From: Lumnitzera littorea
Taxonomy: Eukaryota > Streptophyta > Magnoliopsida > Myrtales > Combretaceae
NCBI GenBank assembly: GCA_024138015.1
Contig: JAMXBB010000012.1
Location: forward strand, 22,103,882 to 22,167,881
Length of the DNA: 64,000 nucleotides
Reading direction: 5' to 3'
This document shows positions 25,310 through 39,194 of the stretch, in pieces. A program made the position numbers and the translations under genes. The notes beneath the pieces are model-generated. The model saw nothing but the letters and a program-made list of their open reading frames with translations. It had not been told where the DNA came from and searched no databases. Position 1 is the first letter of the stretch, and every line of letters starts with the position of its first letter.

Positions 25310-26650
25310 GGGTGGGGCGAAGCCCTTATAGGCCCCTAAAACTGGTTTGTGGTCATAGTGGTACAACTTCATCCAGCATGACAGCTTCTTCTGCATGCAA
25401 GTATGTTTGAAGAGGATGTTGGTAGAGTTGTCTATGTTTACCATTATCTTAAGGACCTCAAATTTAAGATTTGTGCACCTATCACCAAAGCATCCTAGTG
25501 AGGGGTCTCAATTTCTTCTAAGTCTTCATCAGAGAAGGAAATAGAGGTGTCTCATTATTGCCTCTTCTCCTATACAATCATCACTTTTATTGGGGCATTA
25601 GCCTAGGCGCTAGAGTTTGAACAATTCTTAAGGTGAGGTCCGCCGACTATGATGTTAATTACACCATTGGAGGTCTAGTTATTATGGTGATTAGTATTTT
25701 CTCCTCAACGGGCTTCCTTAGTCTACTATCTTTAAGGAGGTTGTTTACCATGGAAGTTGGTGTTAGCAATGTATTATTTGAAGAAGCTTTTCTAAATGGC
25801 ATTCTTGATGGCATTCTTCAGTTGGAAGCATTCATTTGTATTATGCCCATAATCTTTGTGGAATTGGCAATAGTTATCCAAGCTTTCACTACTAAGATTG
25901 CCCCTCATCTTTGTAGGCCAAGGAGTAACCTCCTTCTATAAATCTCTATGTATACCTATTCGAGAGGTTGGTTTAAAGGCATATGTAATGTATACAGCAA
26001 GATGGACAGTGGGTGCTTCCTATCTTTGGAGCCATCGTCATCAGTATGGCCTAAGGCCGTAGTACTTAGGCAATCCTTTACGGACCCCTTATCCTTATCC
26101 TTCCTTCGTGCTGACCTCTTTTGGTTAGCTTTGCACCTTGCCCGATGCTGTCTTCATGATCTATGTACTTTTGGGCCTTTTATCGGAGTTTTGCTAGGAT
26201 TTTTGACTTGCTCTTATGGAGAGACTAGAAGAAGTATCATAACAATTGGATGTTGAACTAGTGGGCAAGGACCTAAGCAGCATGGATTGCAATTGTCTCA
26301 TTAAGTTGAGGAATTTCAACTAGGGCATTATTGAACCAAGCCATAAACTCTTAGAGGGTCTCTCCCTCTATTTAGTGAATGAGGTACAAGGATGACTTAT
26401 CCTTAGACGAAGGCTTACTAACCCAAAAATAGAGATTGAAGCGATGGATAAGTTCATCGAAGGAAGAACTGGAATTCTTTGGGAAGTGGTTAAACCACAT
26501 TCGGATTGCCTTTCGTAAAGTTTTAGGGAAGGCTTTGCACATAATTGCATCCCTATGTCCATAAAGTTCATTAGGGCATGAAAATGAAGTAAGTGATCAT
26601 CAAGATCCCTTATACCACTACATTAATCTAGCGTAGGTAGCTTAGAATTG
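25310..26650 (-). pseudogene. gypsy gag-protease pseudogene
   Basis: The Retrotrans_gag region is spread over frames at about 26330-26600. Further along come 'CQFHKDYGHNTNECFQLK' (about 25815-25870), the Tat-type 'CxxHxxxGHxTxxCxxLK' box, then 'VINIIVGGP' (about 25650-25676), which matches the conserved 'I-N-x-I-x-G-G' that precedes protease. The protease start reads 'DALVIGAQI' and 'VNIDNSTNILF' (about 25400-25480): the Asp is kept, but one residue of the DNGSSADIL box is missing. Several stops and frame changes interrupt it. No RT follows. Confidence 0.72.
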
Positions 26651-27853
26651 GGAAGGAAGATCTCATCTTGAACTTCCTTAATAAAGGGTGTTTTGTTATT
26701 GCTAACCTAATTAGTTCCCTCAATAGTTTTGCTTTCCTATTGCTTCGAAAGCTTCTTTACCATTTCCCTGAATTCATTTAGGTTGGCATCGTCAACTGGT
26801 GGAGGAGCTCGGTTCTCCTCCAAAAAAAGGTGGCGAAGGGTTGCGATCACCTTTAGCATTAAAGGCATCCATCATGGAGGGCATGCTAGCCTTACTTAGC
26901 CTCTCAAGTTCATTCAACTTGGACCATAATTCCTTACATTGGGACTCATACTTAGCCTCTTGTCTAAGATCAGTGTAAGGGTCTTCTCTAAGTTCTCTAA
27001 CTACTATTGATCAAGGGTTGACTGGTTTTAATTATGGCAATCGCCAATCTAAGCCTAGTTGTTACTACTTGCATTAGGGATCTAGTTTGAATTTCCTAAC
27101 TCCTAACATATTAGATTGAGTAAAGTGTTTTTGGAATGATTAAACGAATTTTTTTGTTGGATAATGTGAGGTTGGTTACCTATAGATAGCGCTAGATGTT
27201 GTCTATAGGTTTTTACTAATAGAGTGAATAGATCATAGGTTGACCTAAGAATTACTAGATGTAGTCTTGCAAAAAAGAGCACGATGAGGGGAGTGCTATC
27301 CGATTTAGCCATTTTGTTACTTAAATTAGCAAAGTGCTTGAATGGTAAGATTAAACAAGTAAGAGAGCTAGAAAGTTAATATCCTAGGAGTTAAAGAGTA
27401 TATGCCAAGGTGGTTTACTATCAGTAGTGTTCCCTCATTTATAATAGTAGGTTAGAGAGAATTTAGGGGTCATATTCCCATAATCATGAGGAAGTGCACC
27501 CATTAAATATGAAAGATCATGATTTGTGAATACCATTGTGCTTTAAGAATCTTGTGGAGATGTAGTTAACTAGGTCAAATAGCCTTATTTGCTATTTAAT
27601 CTTAGTCTATCCTTCATCTCTTATCCTTGTAAGAGGTCGCATATGGAGTTAGGTTGGTCAATTAGAGAGAGAGTACCTCGGTCATAGGCTTGAATAGGTC
27701 AATCTAAGATTTAATTGGGTCTATATGAGCCTAATGAACTTGTATCCAACATCTTCTATCAACAAATGTAGTATTGTTCTTTAGAAAAAATTCTACACCT
27801 CTTCTTTAGATACAAAGGTATAAGATAAGTATTCCCTCGTATGATACCAAACT
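25310..27853 (-). mobile_element. 3'-truncated Ty3/gypsy (Tat-like) element relic
   Basis: Read on the minus strand from 27853 to 25310: a PBS-like 'TTTGGTATCATACG' (rc of about 27841-27854), about 1 kb of leader and unreadable gag N-terminus, retroviral-type gag, a gag C-terminal box and the beginning of protease. The recognisable sequence stops near 25310, before RT. The 5' LTR should lie right of 27855 but I could not delimit it. Open frames on the opposite strand (25633-25941, 25948-26256) are shadows. Confidence 0.75.
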
Positions 27854-27860
27854 CTTCCTT

Positions 27861-30800
27861 GTCATCTAATATGAAGTAGAAAACCAGAGGAAAAAAAAAT
27901 GAAAGTAAGTATAAACAAACAAAAGAATAGAGAGAAATGGAAGTAGGATAGTTGTCTATGGAATATAACTCAATTCGGAATGAGTGAACATAGTGATAAT
28001 AGCAACAGGGAAAGAAAAAAAGAAAAGAGATGGATGGCCATTAAAGACTTACTACAACTACTATATGACTCGACGTTTGAAAATGTGCAAATTAACTTAA
28101 GCTTTGTTTGCATTTTTCTAGAAAATAAAAACTTTTAATTATAGTGGTTGACCTCACATCTTATTATGAGTATTTAAAAGATGGTAAATAATTAAGTCAA
28201 TAAATTATGTATTAGAATATTTGAAAATATATAATTTTTTATGTGATAATTATCATTTATTATAAAATAATAGAGATATATATTTATAAACCACTCCCAA
28301 TAACTTCGATATCATTTTCTTTTCTCAATTATATTAATGATTATAATATTTTTAAAGATGTAATGTAAATGATTACTAGTGAAATAGAAATATGAATCTT
28401 TTATTAGTCTCTTCGGAGACATCTAATAGAACTATGTGTGTCAACTATCTCACCTATGAGAATATATTTATTTTGTATTATATGTCAGATGCTATATATA
28501 TGTGGTGTCTGTATAAATTAAATATTAATAAAATTTCAATATATAAAATACATAAAAATTATATGTGGTAATTATTTTAGAGATTATTAATTACATTACT
28601 ACATATATATATTTTATTAATATTTATATGTTGCATGAATGTACATGAAGTATATAATAAGGTAAGCTAACTTCTATTTCAATCTGTGCTGAACCGATTA
28701 ATATACAAATAATTAAGCTTTTAGTCAATTAGTGGAATACATCGCATCAACCTGGGAACATTAGCCGATTTGCTACATCAATACATGTTCCTATGCCTAT
28801 TCCAATCTTATCTAACTTTGCTAACTCCTAGATGCTATTGATGGAACATGCTAAGCTCATCTTTTAGCAAAAAAACCATAAAATGCAGATTGAATCGTAA
28901 ATCAAACTACATCAAATTGTAAAATTGATTTTTTTTACAAACGTTCAATTCATGGTTGGATTCGATTTTAGATAAACAATTGCGATTTGATTCGAAAACG
29001 GTTCCAAAAAGTGAATCGAATTAAACCTTCTGGTTAAAAAAAAAATGCAATTTTTTTTACTTTTTTGTAAATTTTTTTTTCCATCAATCTTTATGGATTT
29101 TATTAAATTTTTCTTATCTTATTTTTTGTTATCTTATTTTTAGATCAATTATTAAAATTAAATTAAGTGAGTTTTATCTGAAATTTTATATTTAGAAAAT
29201 TTCCTTTTTTAAAAATATGTTTTCAAATTAAGGATCTAACTATAGTGCTCTTACGTGCCTCTCATCTCTTTTTTAGTTTTTAGCGTGTTTCTTTTTTTTT
29301 ATTTGTATTGCTTTTAAATGGATAGCTCTACTTCTCTCTTCTTGTTACTGTTTTATTGGAATAGAGTTTCTTACTCTTATCCAATTAAATTGGGTTTGTT
29401 AAAATCTTGTATAAATTTTTGTTAAATATTATTATATATGATAAATGTATGAGAAATTAATTGGAAATATTTAAAAGTTTAATAGAAAGGAAAATATATT
29501 ATTAAAAATAAAAATGTTTAGTGAAAATTTGATATAAATGGTTTGAAGGGTGAACTAGATTTGAACTAGAGTAGGCATATTATCGGGGCTTGGGAACAAA
29601 TTCACCTCTGAATGGTTAATTCGTGGTTTAAATCGGATTAAACCAATTTTAATTAAGTGTGAAAAATTTATTAACAGAACTATATGATTAAGTTCGATTT
29701 AAATAAAAAAAAAACTGTTATATTATATTTAGCTCGATAAAAAAGAACTATATCCTACTGAATTACTTTTACGTGTTGCATATAATATTCAATAAATGAT
29801 TTTCCCCACCCACGGGACAAGTCACCAAAAGCTATCAACGGACAACCGACTATTTCTTTCTGTGTATAGTGGGCTAGTAAAGAGAAGGGTTGTTCTTCTT
29901 TCTTTAATTTATTGTTGTATAATATAATAAATTGCCAAGATTAATGCGGGCAAAAGTAGCTCTGAAAATGAATTACGCGCCACAACAAAGGCTACACGTG
30001 ACCTGAACTAACTGAAGACGTGATATCGCAAATTCTAAAAAGAAGACCCCACATTCATTAGATTAGAGAAATTCTACTTGGTTTGAGTTTACCCAGCAAT
30101 GAAGATATTTACTTTTTCTCTTCCCTCCTGTTATTGTATACATCAATCCGAAAATTGGAAAAATAATTCAACCATATTAATGCACAACATGAATTTAAAA
30201 ATCGCAATTGTGCCATATTCAAAATTAAATGATATATAAGATGAAATTAAATCAAGAGTCCATAAATCTAAATCTATAAATGAAAAATATGGATCCAAGA
30301 GTCGCAATCGTGTCATTCTAAGTTCTTTGTCCATAATTTCGAACATCAATAGTTTAACCCACACAAACCGTACGACTCCGGTTCAATGTTTATGTCCCGT
30401 TTAGACTCTCTCTCTCAATTTCCTTACTCATAACTAGCTGTAGCTCCATTATATGTACTACCAAACCACTTATCCACATTTGTAGCCCTTGCATCTAAAT
30501 CTATAAATCGTGTCATCCCTTTGACCTTAAGGGACTAGTCTATGACCTACTTAATCAGAGTGGTTAGGCCAAGTGAAATAAGGCTAGCAGTTATTTCGAA
30601 GCAAAATTTATGTAATAGACAAATAATTAATGAAAAAAATATTAATAATCCTCCTTAATACACTTGTTAATAAGCTTGATAAAAATGTTTGGTCTCTTTG
30701 TATAATAGTTTTCTTTACTTTTTTTTTTTTTTTTTTATCCCCCCTAAAGTATATAGTCAATCCTAAAAGTGCGATAAGTTTTTATTTTGAACTTATAAAT

Positions 30801-33800
30801 ACTTTAGTGGCATTCGTTAGCGGGATCCTAATTATTTTCAAGGAAAGCATATGATCTAACTTTGCATCTTCAGCTGTTGATTATACGGCCATTAAAAACT
30901 ACTTTCGCATGGTCGGCCAACATAACGTTTTTAATGAACTTAAATTGATATCTCCGTTAATCATGTAAAATGACTCCATTTACTACACCATTAATCCACG
31001 GAAAGGAAGTGTGAATATGCCCTAGAAATAAAGTTTTTCTAGCGTCTTTTATCATATGCATGATTAATCAAATTTATAAAACCCCCGTATTTATATGGTT
31101 AAGTAATGATACAACAATTGGAACGTAAAACCGATAACAACGGGAAACTTATTTATGGATTTTCACTAACAAGATTCAATGATAATAATATGTCATGAAT
31201 AATGTATAAATATCAATAATAATATCTAATTTAGATATTATATAATTTTATTAGTATTTATACTTATGGATATGGATATGGATATTCTACGATTTAAAGT
31301 TCTTATTTCCTAAAATTCCTTAAATTTAGAAAAGTAATGATTGTTATTTTTTAGAAATTTAAAAAAACATAATAACACAATGATGTCACTTGATATTTAA
31401 AAAATTTAAACAATACAAATTATTATTTTTATAACTTTAAGAAATATGAACTTTAGAATATTTATTTCTATATGTTATTCATTTATTCCTATAACGAATT
31501 AGTATCGTTGAAGTTTCGCTCTATAAGTAAGAGATCCATTGCATTAAGTAAAAGGGAGATATTTGAGGGAGATTTAGATTCCCACCACATATATAATGAC
31601 ATATGGGTCCGACAGACTAAAGGTGCAATTACATTGTACGTCTGAGGTTTATGTTGGTGAGCCCACCCACAAACTCAACAATACTCAAATTTTTTTTGTT
31701 GCCTAGGCTAAGAGGTATGAAGTCTTTATCCTGCATCTAAAATCATTTTGCTTTCCACTCATTGCATACACATTGTCTCTCTTCCTGAGCACTAGTGGCC
31801 ATAGGACCCCATCCATTGTTTCTTTTAGAGTCCATGCAATTTTTCGTTTGGCTAAGGATATACAAAATACAGGCTTGTTTTTTTTTTATTTTTTTTAAAG
31901 AGATTTATGAAAACCAATGTACATACAAAACAAGACAGTTCTTGTCATGAGATGGTGGCCTGTGGTTTTGCTCATCATGTACTTGGATGCCTAAGGCTTG
32001 GTTTTAGTTTTACTATCACCACTTTTTTTTTATTTGTTGTAATAATCCTTGTGGTCAAACTTTATTATAATCATTACAAACTTAAAAACCACAAATAAGA
32101 TGGTAACAATCTCAAAATAGAACGAAAAAACCACGAATAAGAAAGAAATAGTTCTCGTGCTTTAATATCTTAACTGTTTGAGTCATACAAACTTTTTAAC
32201 TTTAGGTTTTACTTTATTTTGATGAGCAATGTTTGATATTCTCCTTGAGTTTATGTGGTTTGATAACAAAGTAAAATTGGGCGAGTTAAACAATGTCCTA
32301 TATTTTCATGAGAAAAGATAAATGAATTGACCTTGAAAAACAAAAGAAACAAAAGCATTCCAACAAAAAGAAGAAATGACAAGTTGACGGAGTATAAAAG
32401 CTGTCACAAGCACACGTTCTAGGAGTTCTTGTTGATTTGCAGAATGCAATACATATCACACATATTTTCAATTGGTTCTTAGGTATTTGATTTCTCTGAA
32501 TAGCATCCCGTCTTTTCAATTAATAATTTTTTTTTTATTTCCACCTTGGAAATTGAAGTAATAAGTTGATAGATGTTGCCTAATTAATATAATTACAACA
32601 AGTATATTCATATGGCAATCGAGCATTGAAATTTGGATTTTTTGGCTTTATTCTTGCGTATATAACATATACAAAAACTTGGTAGTGTGATATAATATTT
32701 CAAAATAAATAAATGGATCGATAAAGCAAATGAGACACACCAAGATTATTTCTGACGAAAAGAGAAAGTTCTTTTGTTTGTCATTAATATATCTATATGC
32801 TTTTGCCTGGTCTTTTATATATTAAACTAATATTCACGATATATTTAAAAGTACATATGAAACCGATCTTCTTTCTGCAAAAAATTGATCATAGATGATT
32901 TATTGTTAGATTAATCGCTGCAGAAAGATAGTTTGATTTTTGCATATGCTTTTTTTTTTTAAATTATATATTGTTTATCATCAATTTTAAAATATATCAG
33001 ACATCCACAATCTGTTTAATTATGATTGTTATTTTGATACATTGTAGCTCTATTTGATTCTAATAACCACAACAACGAATGGATTCTTGTGATTTATTTG
33101 ATAAAATACTACAAATATCTCAACAGTGGCCCAATAAAAAAAAAAAACAGAGAAAGAAAGAAAGAAATTACAAATATCACAACTAAATTCCATACATTAA
33201 GTATAATCTATTTTGGTGATTTTAAAGTTTTATCTTGAATTTTAAAGTTTTATTCTTAATGCAACTGCTTTCTAAATGGTTACTTATTTCTCAAATATTT
33301 TTACATTGATCATACTTAATTAAGAAATTACGATAAACTTTAATTCATTATATTAAAAGATTTCTAAATATTATGATTCGCATCATTATATTATATTTAA
33401 GGGAATATCATTATCTCCGCCACTTATAACGATGAAGTCCCCTTCATTATCCTTACGCATTTAGAATTATACTAGACAGTAAGGACTCTAAACATACATT
33501 TTTTAGAGACTCAAAAGATACCTTATATCATAGGACTTTGCCCGGTAAGGAGTAATAGCTCTCTCATTCCAATCAGGTGTGGATGCTGGTGGTTGTTAAT
33601 GGAAAGTAAAAAAGGGTTTCTCCCGATCATAGGATATGCATCCTTACTCTTTAAGAAAATGCCATGTCACAACACAAAGAATGTCCCTATTTATTATATA
33701 TTCACTGATGTTCACGGAATCACAGTGATGATACTCTCTAGTCTCTACTTTTTGCACAGTGTGCACTCCTAAAAGTAAGCTACCAATAACAATAATAATA

Positions 33801-34740
33801 ATAATGCACTTACTTTTTCTTTCTTCAACTTTCTTCAAACTTTTGTTATGATCTTCGTTATAAGCCACGTAGTGTTTCTTTGGTTTGAGAAAAACATACT
33901 CTCAGCCACTTGTCGGTCAGGACGGAGCTAGAAAGCAATATATACTTTTGTGAGGTGAAATATAGTAGGTAAACCGAAATCACATTCACAGCCTATCATC
34001 CATTCTAAAGTAAGGACATAATACAAGTAAAGTAATCTCATGCATGCTAGAAGAAGATAGTACCTCCACATAAAGTGAATCTGTTTTATGCTCTCCTCAC
34101 AATATTTAATTTTAGGAGGAAATGAAAAGGAAATAATAAAAGATAAATGCAATTCCTATGAAAAAAGGAACCTTTTTGAAATTTGATTTGATGTAGAAAA
34201 TTTTAAAAGCTAGAGATTTAGTCCATCTTATATCTTAATAATGTTTGATTGGTGAAATAGTAAAAGTATAAAGAGAATAAGGACCTACAACGTTTGTGTA
34301 TCACGTTTGATGTGTAATACGGATGTTTTCTTCTTTGCTCTGTTTTTTTTTTTTTAGCTAAGTAGAGGAGAGAGAGAGAGAGAGAGAGATACGCAATGGA
34401 ATCTATCAATAATTTGGGAATGTAAGGTTATTTTTAGAATTTTGAAAATGTCTATATTTTATTGTATAGTGAGATAAAAATTTATACTGTCAACATATCT
34501 ATAAATATTTTAGTTTTAGACTAGTACATCAAGGGCTTTTTTTGTCTAGTTAATTGGAACAATATACAAACCAAATAATGAATTAAAGAATTTATACTAA
34601 ACTATATGATAATATAGTATAGCAACCAAATATTGACATGACGTATATGTAACTATACAAAATTAGGTAACTCAACCATGTTCTTACAATAGTTTCCTAA
34701 TTTATTTGAACCTTTGAAAATGTTAATACTAAATTGAATA
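27861..34740. other. AT-rich intergenic DNA, no gene recognised
   Basis: No conserved coding sequence was found. At 28870-29040 and 29570-29710 there are 'aatcggattaaacc' and 'gattcgattt' type words in opposing orientations, suggesting a decayed miniature element of about 0.8 kb. Poly-T and poly-A tracts occur at 29040-29100, 30719-30736 and 32942-32960. Short open frames here are low-complexity and probably fortuitous. Confidence 0.55.
34368..34389. repeat. (GA)n microsatellite
   Basis: About eleven uninterrupted 'ag/ga' units. Confidence 0.9.
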
Positions 34741-36081
34741 TGTAAAACCTAAATTTTTCTAAATAAAAAGGAGGGAAATAAGAAAATAATAAAGGATTTT
34801 TGGAGCTTGGTATGGCTTGTTAATAACTAATGCCTATTAGGCATTGTAGTTAATAAGAAAAAGTTAAAGAAAACCCTTCCTCATCTTCTAACAAAAGCTT
34901 AAAAGAAAGCTGCATCCTATCCCTAATCCTTTCCTCCCTTTTGCAAAACCTTAAATAGAATCCTTTCATATTACTATAAAGTTCTACGATTGAAATTTGG
35001 ATCCTTGATGGAAAGGCATGGGAACTTGTATTAGAGTGAAAGAATATATGATACAGTAAGGAATTTGGTGATTTTCTAACATTTTCTTGAAAGAATTTGT
35101 TTCTCCTGAAGGATAGTGTTAAACCTTAATAGCAATCTTGTTTTGCAGAATTAAAAACAATTTATGTTTTAAAGTCATTCAATCAAGAGACGAGTAAGCA
35201 TAACTTATGCTTAGCTTTGTTTCAATTTGGTTACTATGGAGTAGTCGAAAAGAATGATGATTGGTGAATCAATAGGAGTATTAGGTCAATTTTGGGTTAT
35301 GCAATTGGGCTTAAGGGCTTAATTTGATTGTGTGATGTTTTGGAGAGGGTAGATGTATTGTCCAAGATGTCATTGGAAGTTTTAGAGTGATGTTAAGAAA
35401 GAATTTGTTTCCATAAATACCATAGGTGTGGTCTTGATCGTAGTCCTCCCAAAAGTGTTGAAAGAAGTTTGTGTCCCGTGTGGTTAAGTATGGGGGATAA
35501 CTGACGTGTAGACGATGTAAATCCACAACTTCTATGGTTCTAAAGCCCTATAGATGTGTTGTTTGTATTTACAGTGTGTGCATTCATTTTGTATGTAGCT
35601 AAATCGTATATTTATTAATAATGCTTAATAACTTACTTAAACGATAGCGATGAGAAACAAACTCACTGAACTATGGTATGCTCATCCCCCAACAACTCCT
35701 TTTTGTTGGTACCTAAAAGTTGGGAATAAGCTAAGATTAGAGTGTTCCTTTAGCAGCTAGATTAGGTAAATAAGATTACTTTAGTATACTGTATTAGTTA
35801 AGCTAGATCTTTATAATATTTAACAACTCTTGATGTTGTAAAAGTTTAATTATTCCATCTTATTGTTTGGTAGGTAATTCCAACTCTCTATGATCTTGGT
35901 GGACTGTAGATTATTAGGTTACCTTAGTTACTTATATAAATAAGTAAATGTAAGCATCTTTAGAAACTTAATAGTTAGAGTCTTACTACCTTTTACATAC
36001 AAAGCATTCTTTATACCATGAGTGTATACGTGATATGAAGATTTTAGGAAAAACTATTAGGCCCTCTTATAGGACATTACA
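34741..36081 (+). repeat. 5' LTR of a gypsy-type non-coding element (family H)
   Basis: It starts TGTAAAACCT and ends GGACATTACA (TGTAA...TTACA inverted ends), 1341 bp, and is followed four bases later by a primer-binding site. Its last 600 bp or so (35460-36081) align with 39200-39830. Its first 150 bp share the word order of the LTR at 51637 (family F), so the two are related families. Confidence 0.82.
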
Positions 36082-36085
36082 TGAG

Positions 36086-36097
36086 TGGTATCAGAAC
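36086..36097 (+). other. primer-binding site of the family H element
   Basis: TGGTATCAGAAC lies four bases after the LTR end and matches the tRNA-Met-type consensus TGGTATCAGAGC except at one base. Confidence 0.82.
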
Positions 36098-39000
36098 TCT
36101 ACGTTATTAAAGATAGGACTAGTCTACCAAGTGGTAAGATGGGGTAGAACTTGAGTAAGATTAATATGTAAGAATAGAAGATTTAGACTTATAGAATATA
36201 TATGCTATATGTAATAATACCTATATTTATTTATGTTTATGTATATGTGTATGTACATCCATTGACCATTGAGCCCCCTAATTAAGATACTTTTGGTGAA
36301 CATACCTTAAGACTCACATGTTGTATGTTTCAGACATTGAACTAATAGATTTAAGGAGCAAAGTGTTAAAAACTATGTGAGAGTAAGCATGTTAAGAGAG
36401 GTTAAAAATTAGAGAGATATGTGCATTTGAAGGTAAGAGTATAGAAGCATTTTAATCGAATATCGAAAGAAGAGGATACCAATCTAGAAGGATTGACCTT
36501 GATAATCACAACGGTGGCTTTGAATAAGAAGATTAAACTTGAGAATGGAAACTGAATGGAGTGTCGTGACAATTGATTTGCCAACTGGTGATTAAATAGC
36601 TTAGAAAGTAAGGATCATGAGTTAATGTTATAAGAATGCAATTTTCCTTAATACTTTAGAGAATTTTGATGAAGAATGATATTGGTTAACAAATGTTGTG
36701 CTAAAGATTTGTTTTGGTGGATCTGAGGATCATGAGTTAATGTTATAAGAATGCAATTTGTCTTGATACTTTAGAGAATTGTGATGAAGAATGATATTGG
36801 TTAACAAATGTTGTGCTAAAGAATTGTTTTGGTGGATCTATTAGACTATGTTTAGGAGATCTTAACCTTACAATTTGATATATATTCAGTGTGAACAAGA
36901 AGTCCATATGAACTATTGACCCTTAAGATAAGAATTTTAGTTGTGAGGTGGTATGAAGGAAATTGGGAGTGAATATAATACAATTGAAAAATGCTAATGT
37001 ACGAATAACCTTTGGTTTGATGGATAAGATAAAATAAATTACAAGGACAGATAACGATAATGAGAAAAGGGAGAAGCTATAGATGGAAAATCGGGAAGAA
37101 AGGAGGAGATGGTCGAATTAACTCATAGTAAGTTGTGAATTGATGTAGAGCAATACCTACAAGATCTTTTCAAGCTAAGATATTTGAAGTCATAACGAGA
37201 TAAGGCCGAATTAACCTCTAGTTAGAATCCAATTGTAATTGAATATAAAGGGAGAAACTAAAGAATTGGAGTATGGACGAGAATTTCAAGTCTCATACAA
37301 GTTTAGAGAAGCTCGTCGTAAAGACCTTGAATTCCAATATTTAGCCTGATCGTAAACTTTACACCTGAGATAACCATAAGAATAATAGAAGACTAAAAGA
37401 CCAATTAATTAAGATCTTAAAATAATAATTTACCATTGGTTGTGAAGTGTAAAATTGATGTGTACGGATGATTAAGTTATGACAATAGATAAACCCTAAC
37501 ACTAATAGATGCTCGAATGCTTATGAATTCAAAAGTAGGAAGTAGCCTATGATAAAGTGGACATAATATAATGGGTTAATCACATGATTAATTAAAGATA
37601 ATTAGGATTTAGGACTTAATCTTACAGGATAAGAGGCTAAACAAGATTTATAGTGTGTAGTTAGGCCTAAAATGGATCATTTAATCATTTCAGCAAACTA
37701 TTAGGCTTATTGGATTAGGATAAAGTCAAGATATGAGCCTTAGAAATGAATTAGGCTTAAATTTAACTAAAATGCCCACAAACCAAGCCTTGAGTCGCTT
37801 AATCACTCATGATTAGATCTATAACTTTGTGAAAAGTAGACTAAAACTTAGGGCTAATGATAGGCTTAAGTCTAAAAAGGCAATTAGGATTGGGCCTAAG
37901 GCCTTAAATTGCAAATGAGCCTAAAGAGCTTTAAGAAAAATAAAATATAAGCATAAATAATACATGACCAGATTTGAACCTAACTTAAAAATACTCAAAG
38001 GAAGATACTCAAAAGGCCCACTAAACCCTAAGGCCCATCTAAGACATCTACTATAGGCCCCTTAATGAGTTTGAGCCTTAAACTTAAGAAAAGAGCCGTT
38101 TAGGTCCAAAAGAGCAACACCAAGGCCCAAGATGAAAATTTGAAGTGTTTGATAGAAAAAGTTCACTAAAAATGCTTAAAAAGGAAGCCTAAAATATCAA
38201 GTGCAAGGCCTAAAATAAAAAATTAAGCCTAGAACCCAAAACTAAGCCCAAACCCTAAAGTAACTAAGCTAGCCTTTGGGGTGCATGAACTTATGAGACC
38301 CAAATAGAAAATTTGTTGACCCTAAAGCCAAAAAAGACCTTTCCAAATGAAAGAACACTAAAAAATGATGAAATCGACTATAAGAATGTCGAAAATGAAC
38401 TTAAAATAAAGAAGTTAAAGCGAAAACAAGTTTTAACTGTACTTGGGGATTAGGATGAGCTTCAATAATTAGGTAGACTTTTAGGTTCTTGAAGAAACCC
38501 TCTTCCAAATACTTGCATATCCATTATTATTATGTTTTAGGTTACTTAATTTCTAATTTAGGAACCTTGAAGTTTAGAACAAGTAGGTAAGCAGGCCAGG
38601 TGAGGGAGTTTGGTTGAACTGTTACTTTCTTGTGTTTGATAATTGCTTGATGTTTTATTGCTTGATGTTTTATTGCTTGCCCTTGGTTGTTTGTTGAGTG
38701 ATTAGTTATTCTGTATGCCAACATTCGTGTGATCGCCTTATTAAAATTGGTAAGTTTAAATATTTAGCCAAAATAATTGAACATGCCTGTTGTATGTCTA
38801 TAATCCATTAGTTGTGGACTGTGATGTCTATAGCTCTACCGAATTTTCTGAAAAATTTGCTAAAATACATTTTTGAAATGCTTTATAATTCAAAGAAAGA
38901 TTTATTAACTTAGTGAATACTCATAGTAATGTCCAGTGACATTTTACTTGTTGAGGCAATGTTAGTAGATCACCTTCAATTGATTAATATTGAGTAGCCT

Positions 39001-39194
39001 GAGTTGAGACTTGCATGATTTAGCCCGCAGGCCATTATATGGATTTGTTGATAGTAAGCCTATGGGGTATTATATTGATTATTGATAGTAGATAGCTTTA
39101 GATGGGGTTCACGTAATTGATTAGTATGGTATTCTCAAGTAGAGTAATAGTCGAGTTTCGTTTGTTGGGACAATACCTACAAATAACCTTACGC
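36098..39194 (+). mobile_element. non-coding interior of the family H LTR element
   Basis: Between the PBS and the second LTR I find no gag, protease, RT or integrase motif in any frame. About 37600-38340 is dominated by short repeated words such as 'aggcctaaa', 'gcctaaa' and 'aggccca'. From about 38430 the sequence looks LTR-like and may be the divergent 5' part of the right LTR. Either this is a non-autonomous element mobilised by other proteins, or the coding part is lost or unrecognisably decayed. No clear polypurine tract precedes the right LTR. Confidence 0.55.
36611..36840. repeat. perfect-period tandem duplication, 2 x 115 bp
   Basis: Units 36611-36725 and 36726-36840 both begin 'ggatcatgagttaatg' within a base and end 'ttttggtggatct'. 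They differ at only a handful of positions, so this duplication is more recent than the decay of the surrounding element. Confidence 0.92.

Noticed and set aside
25633..26256. Two adjacent plus-strand frames of 102 codons each
   Set aside because: The minus strand here encodes recognisable gypsy gag boxes; the plus-strand frames are shadows.
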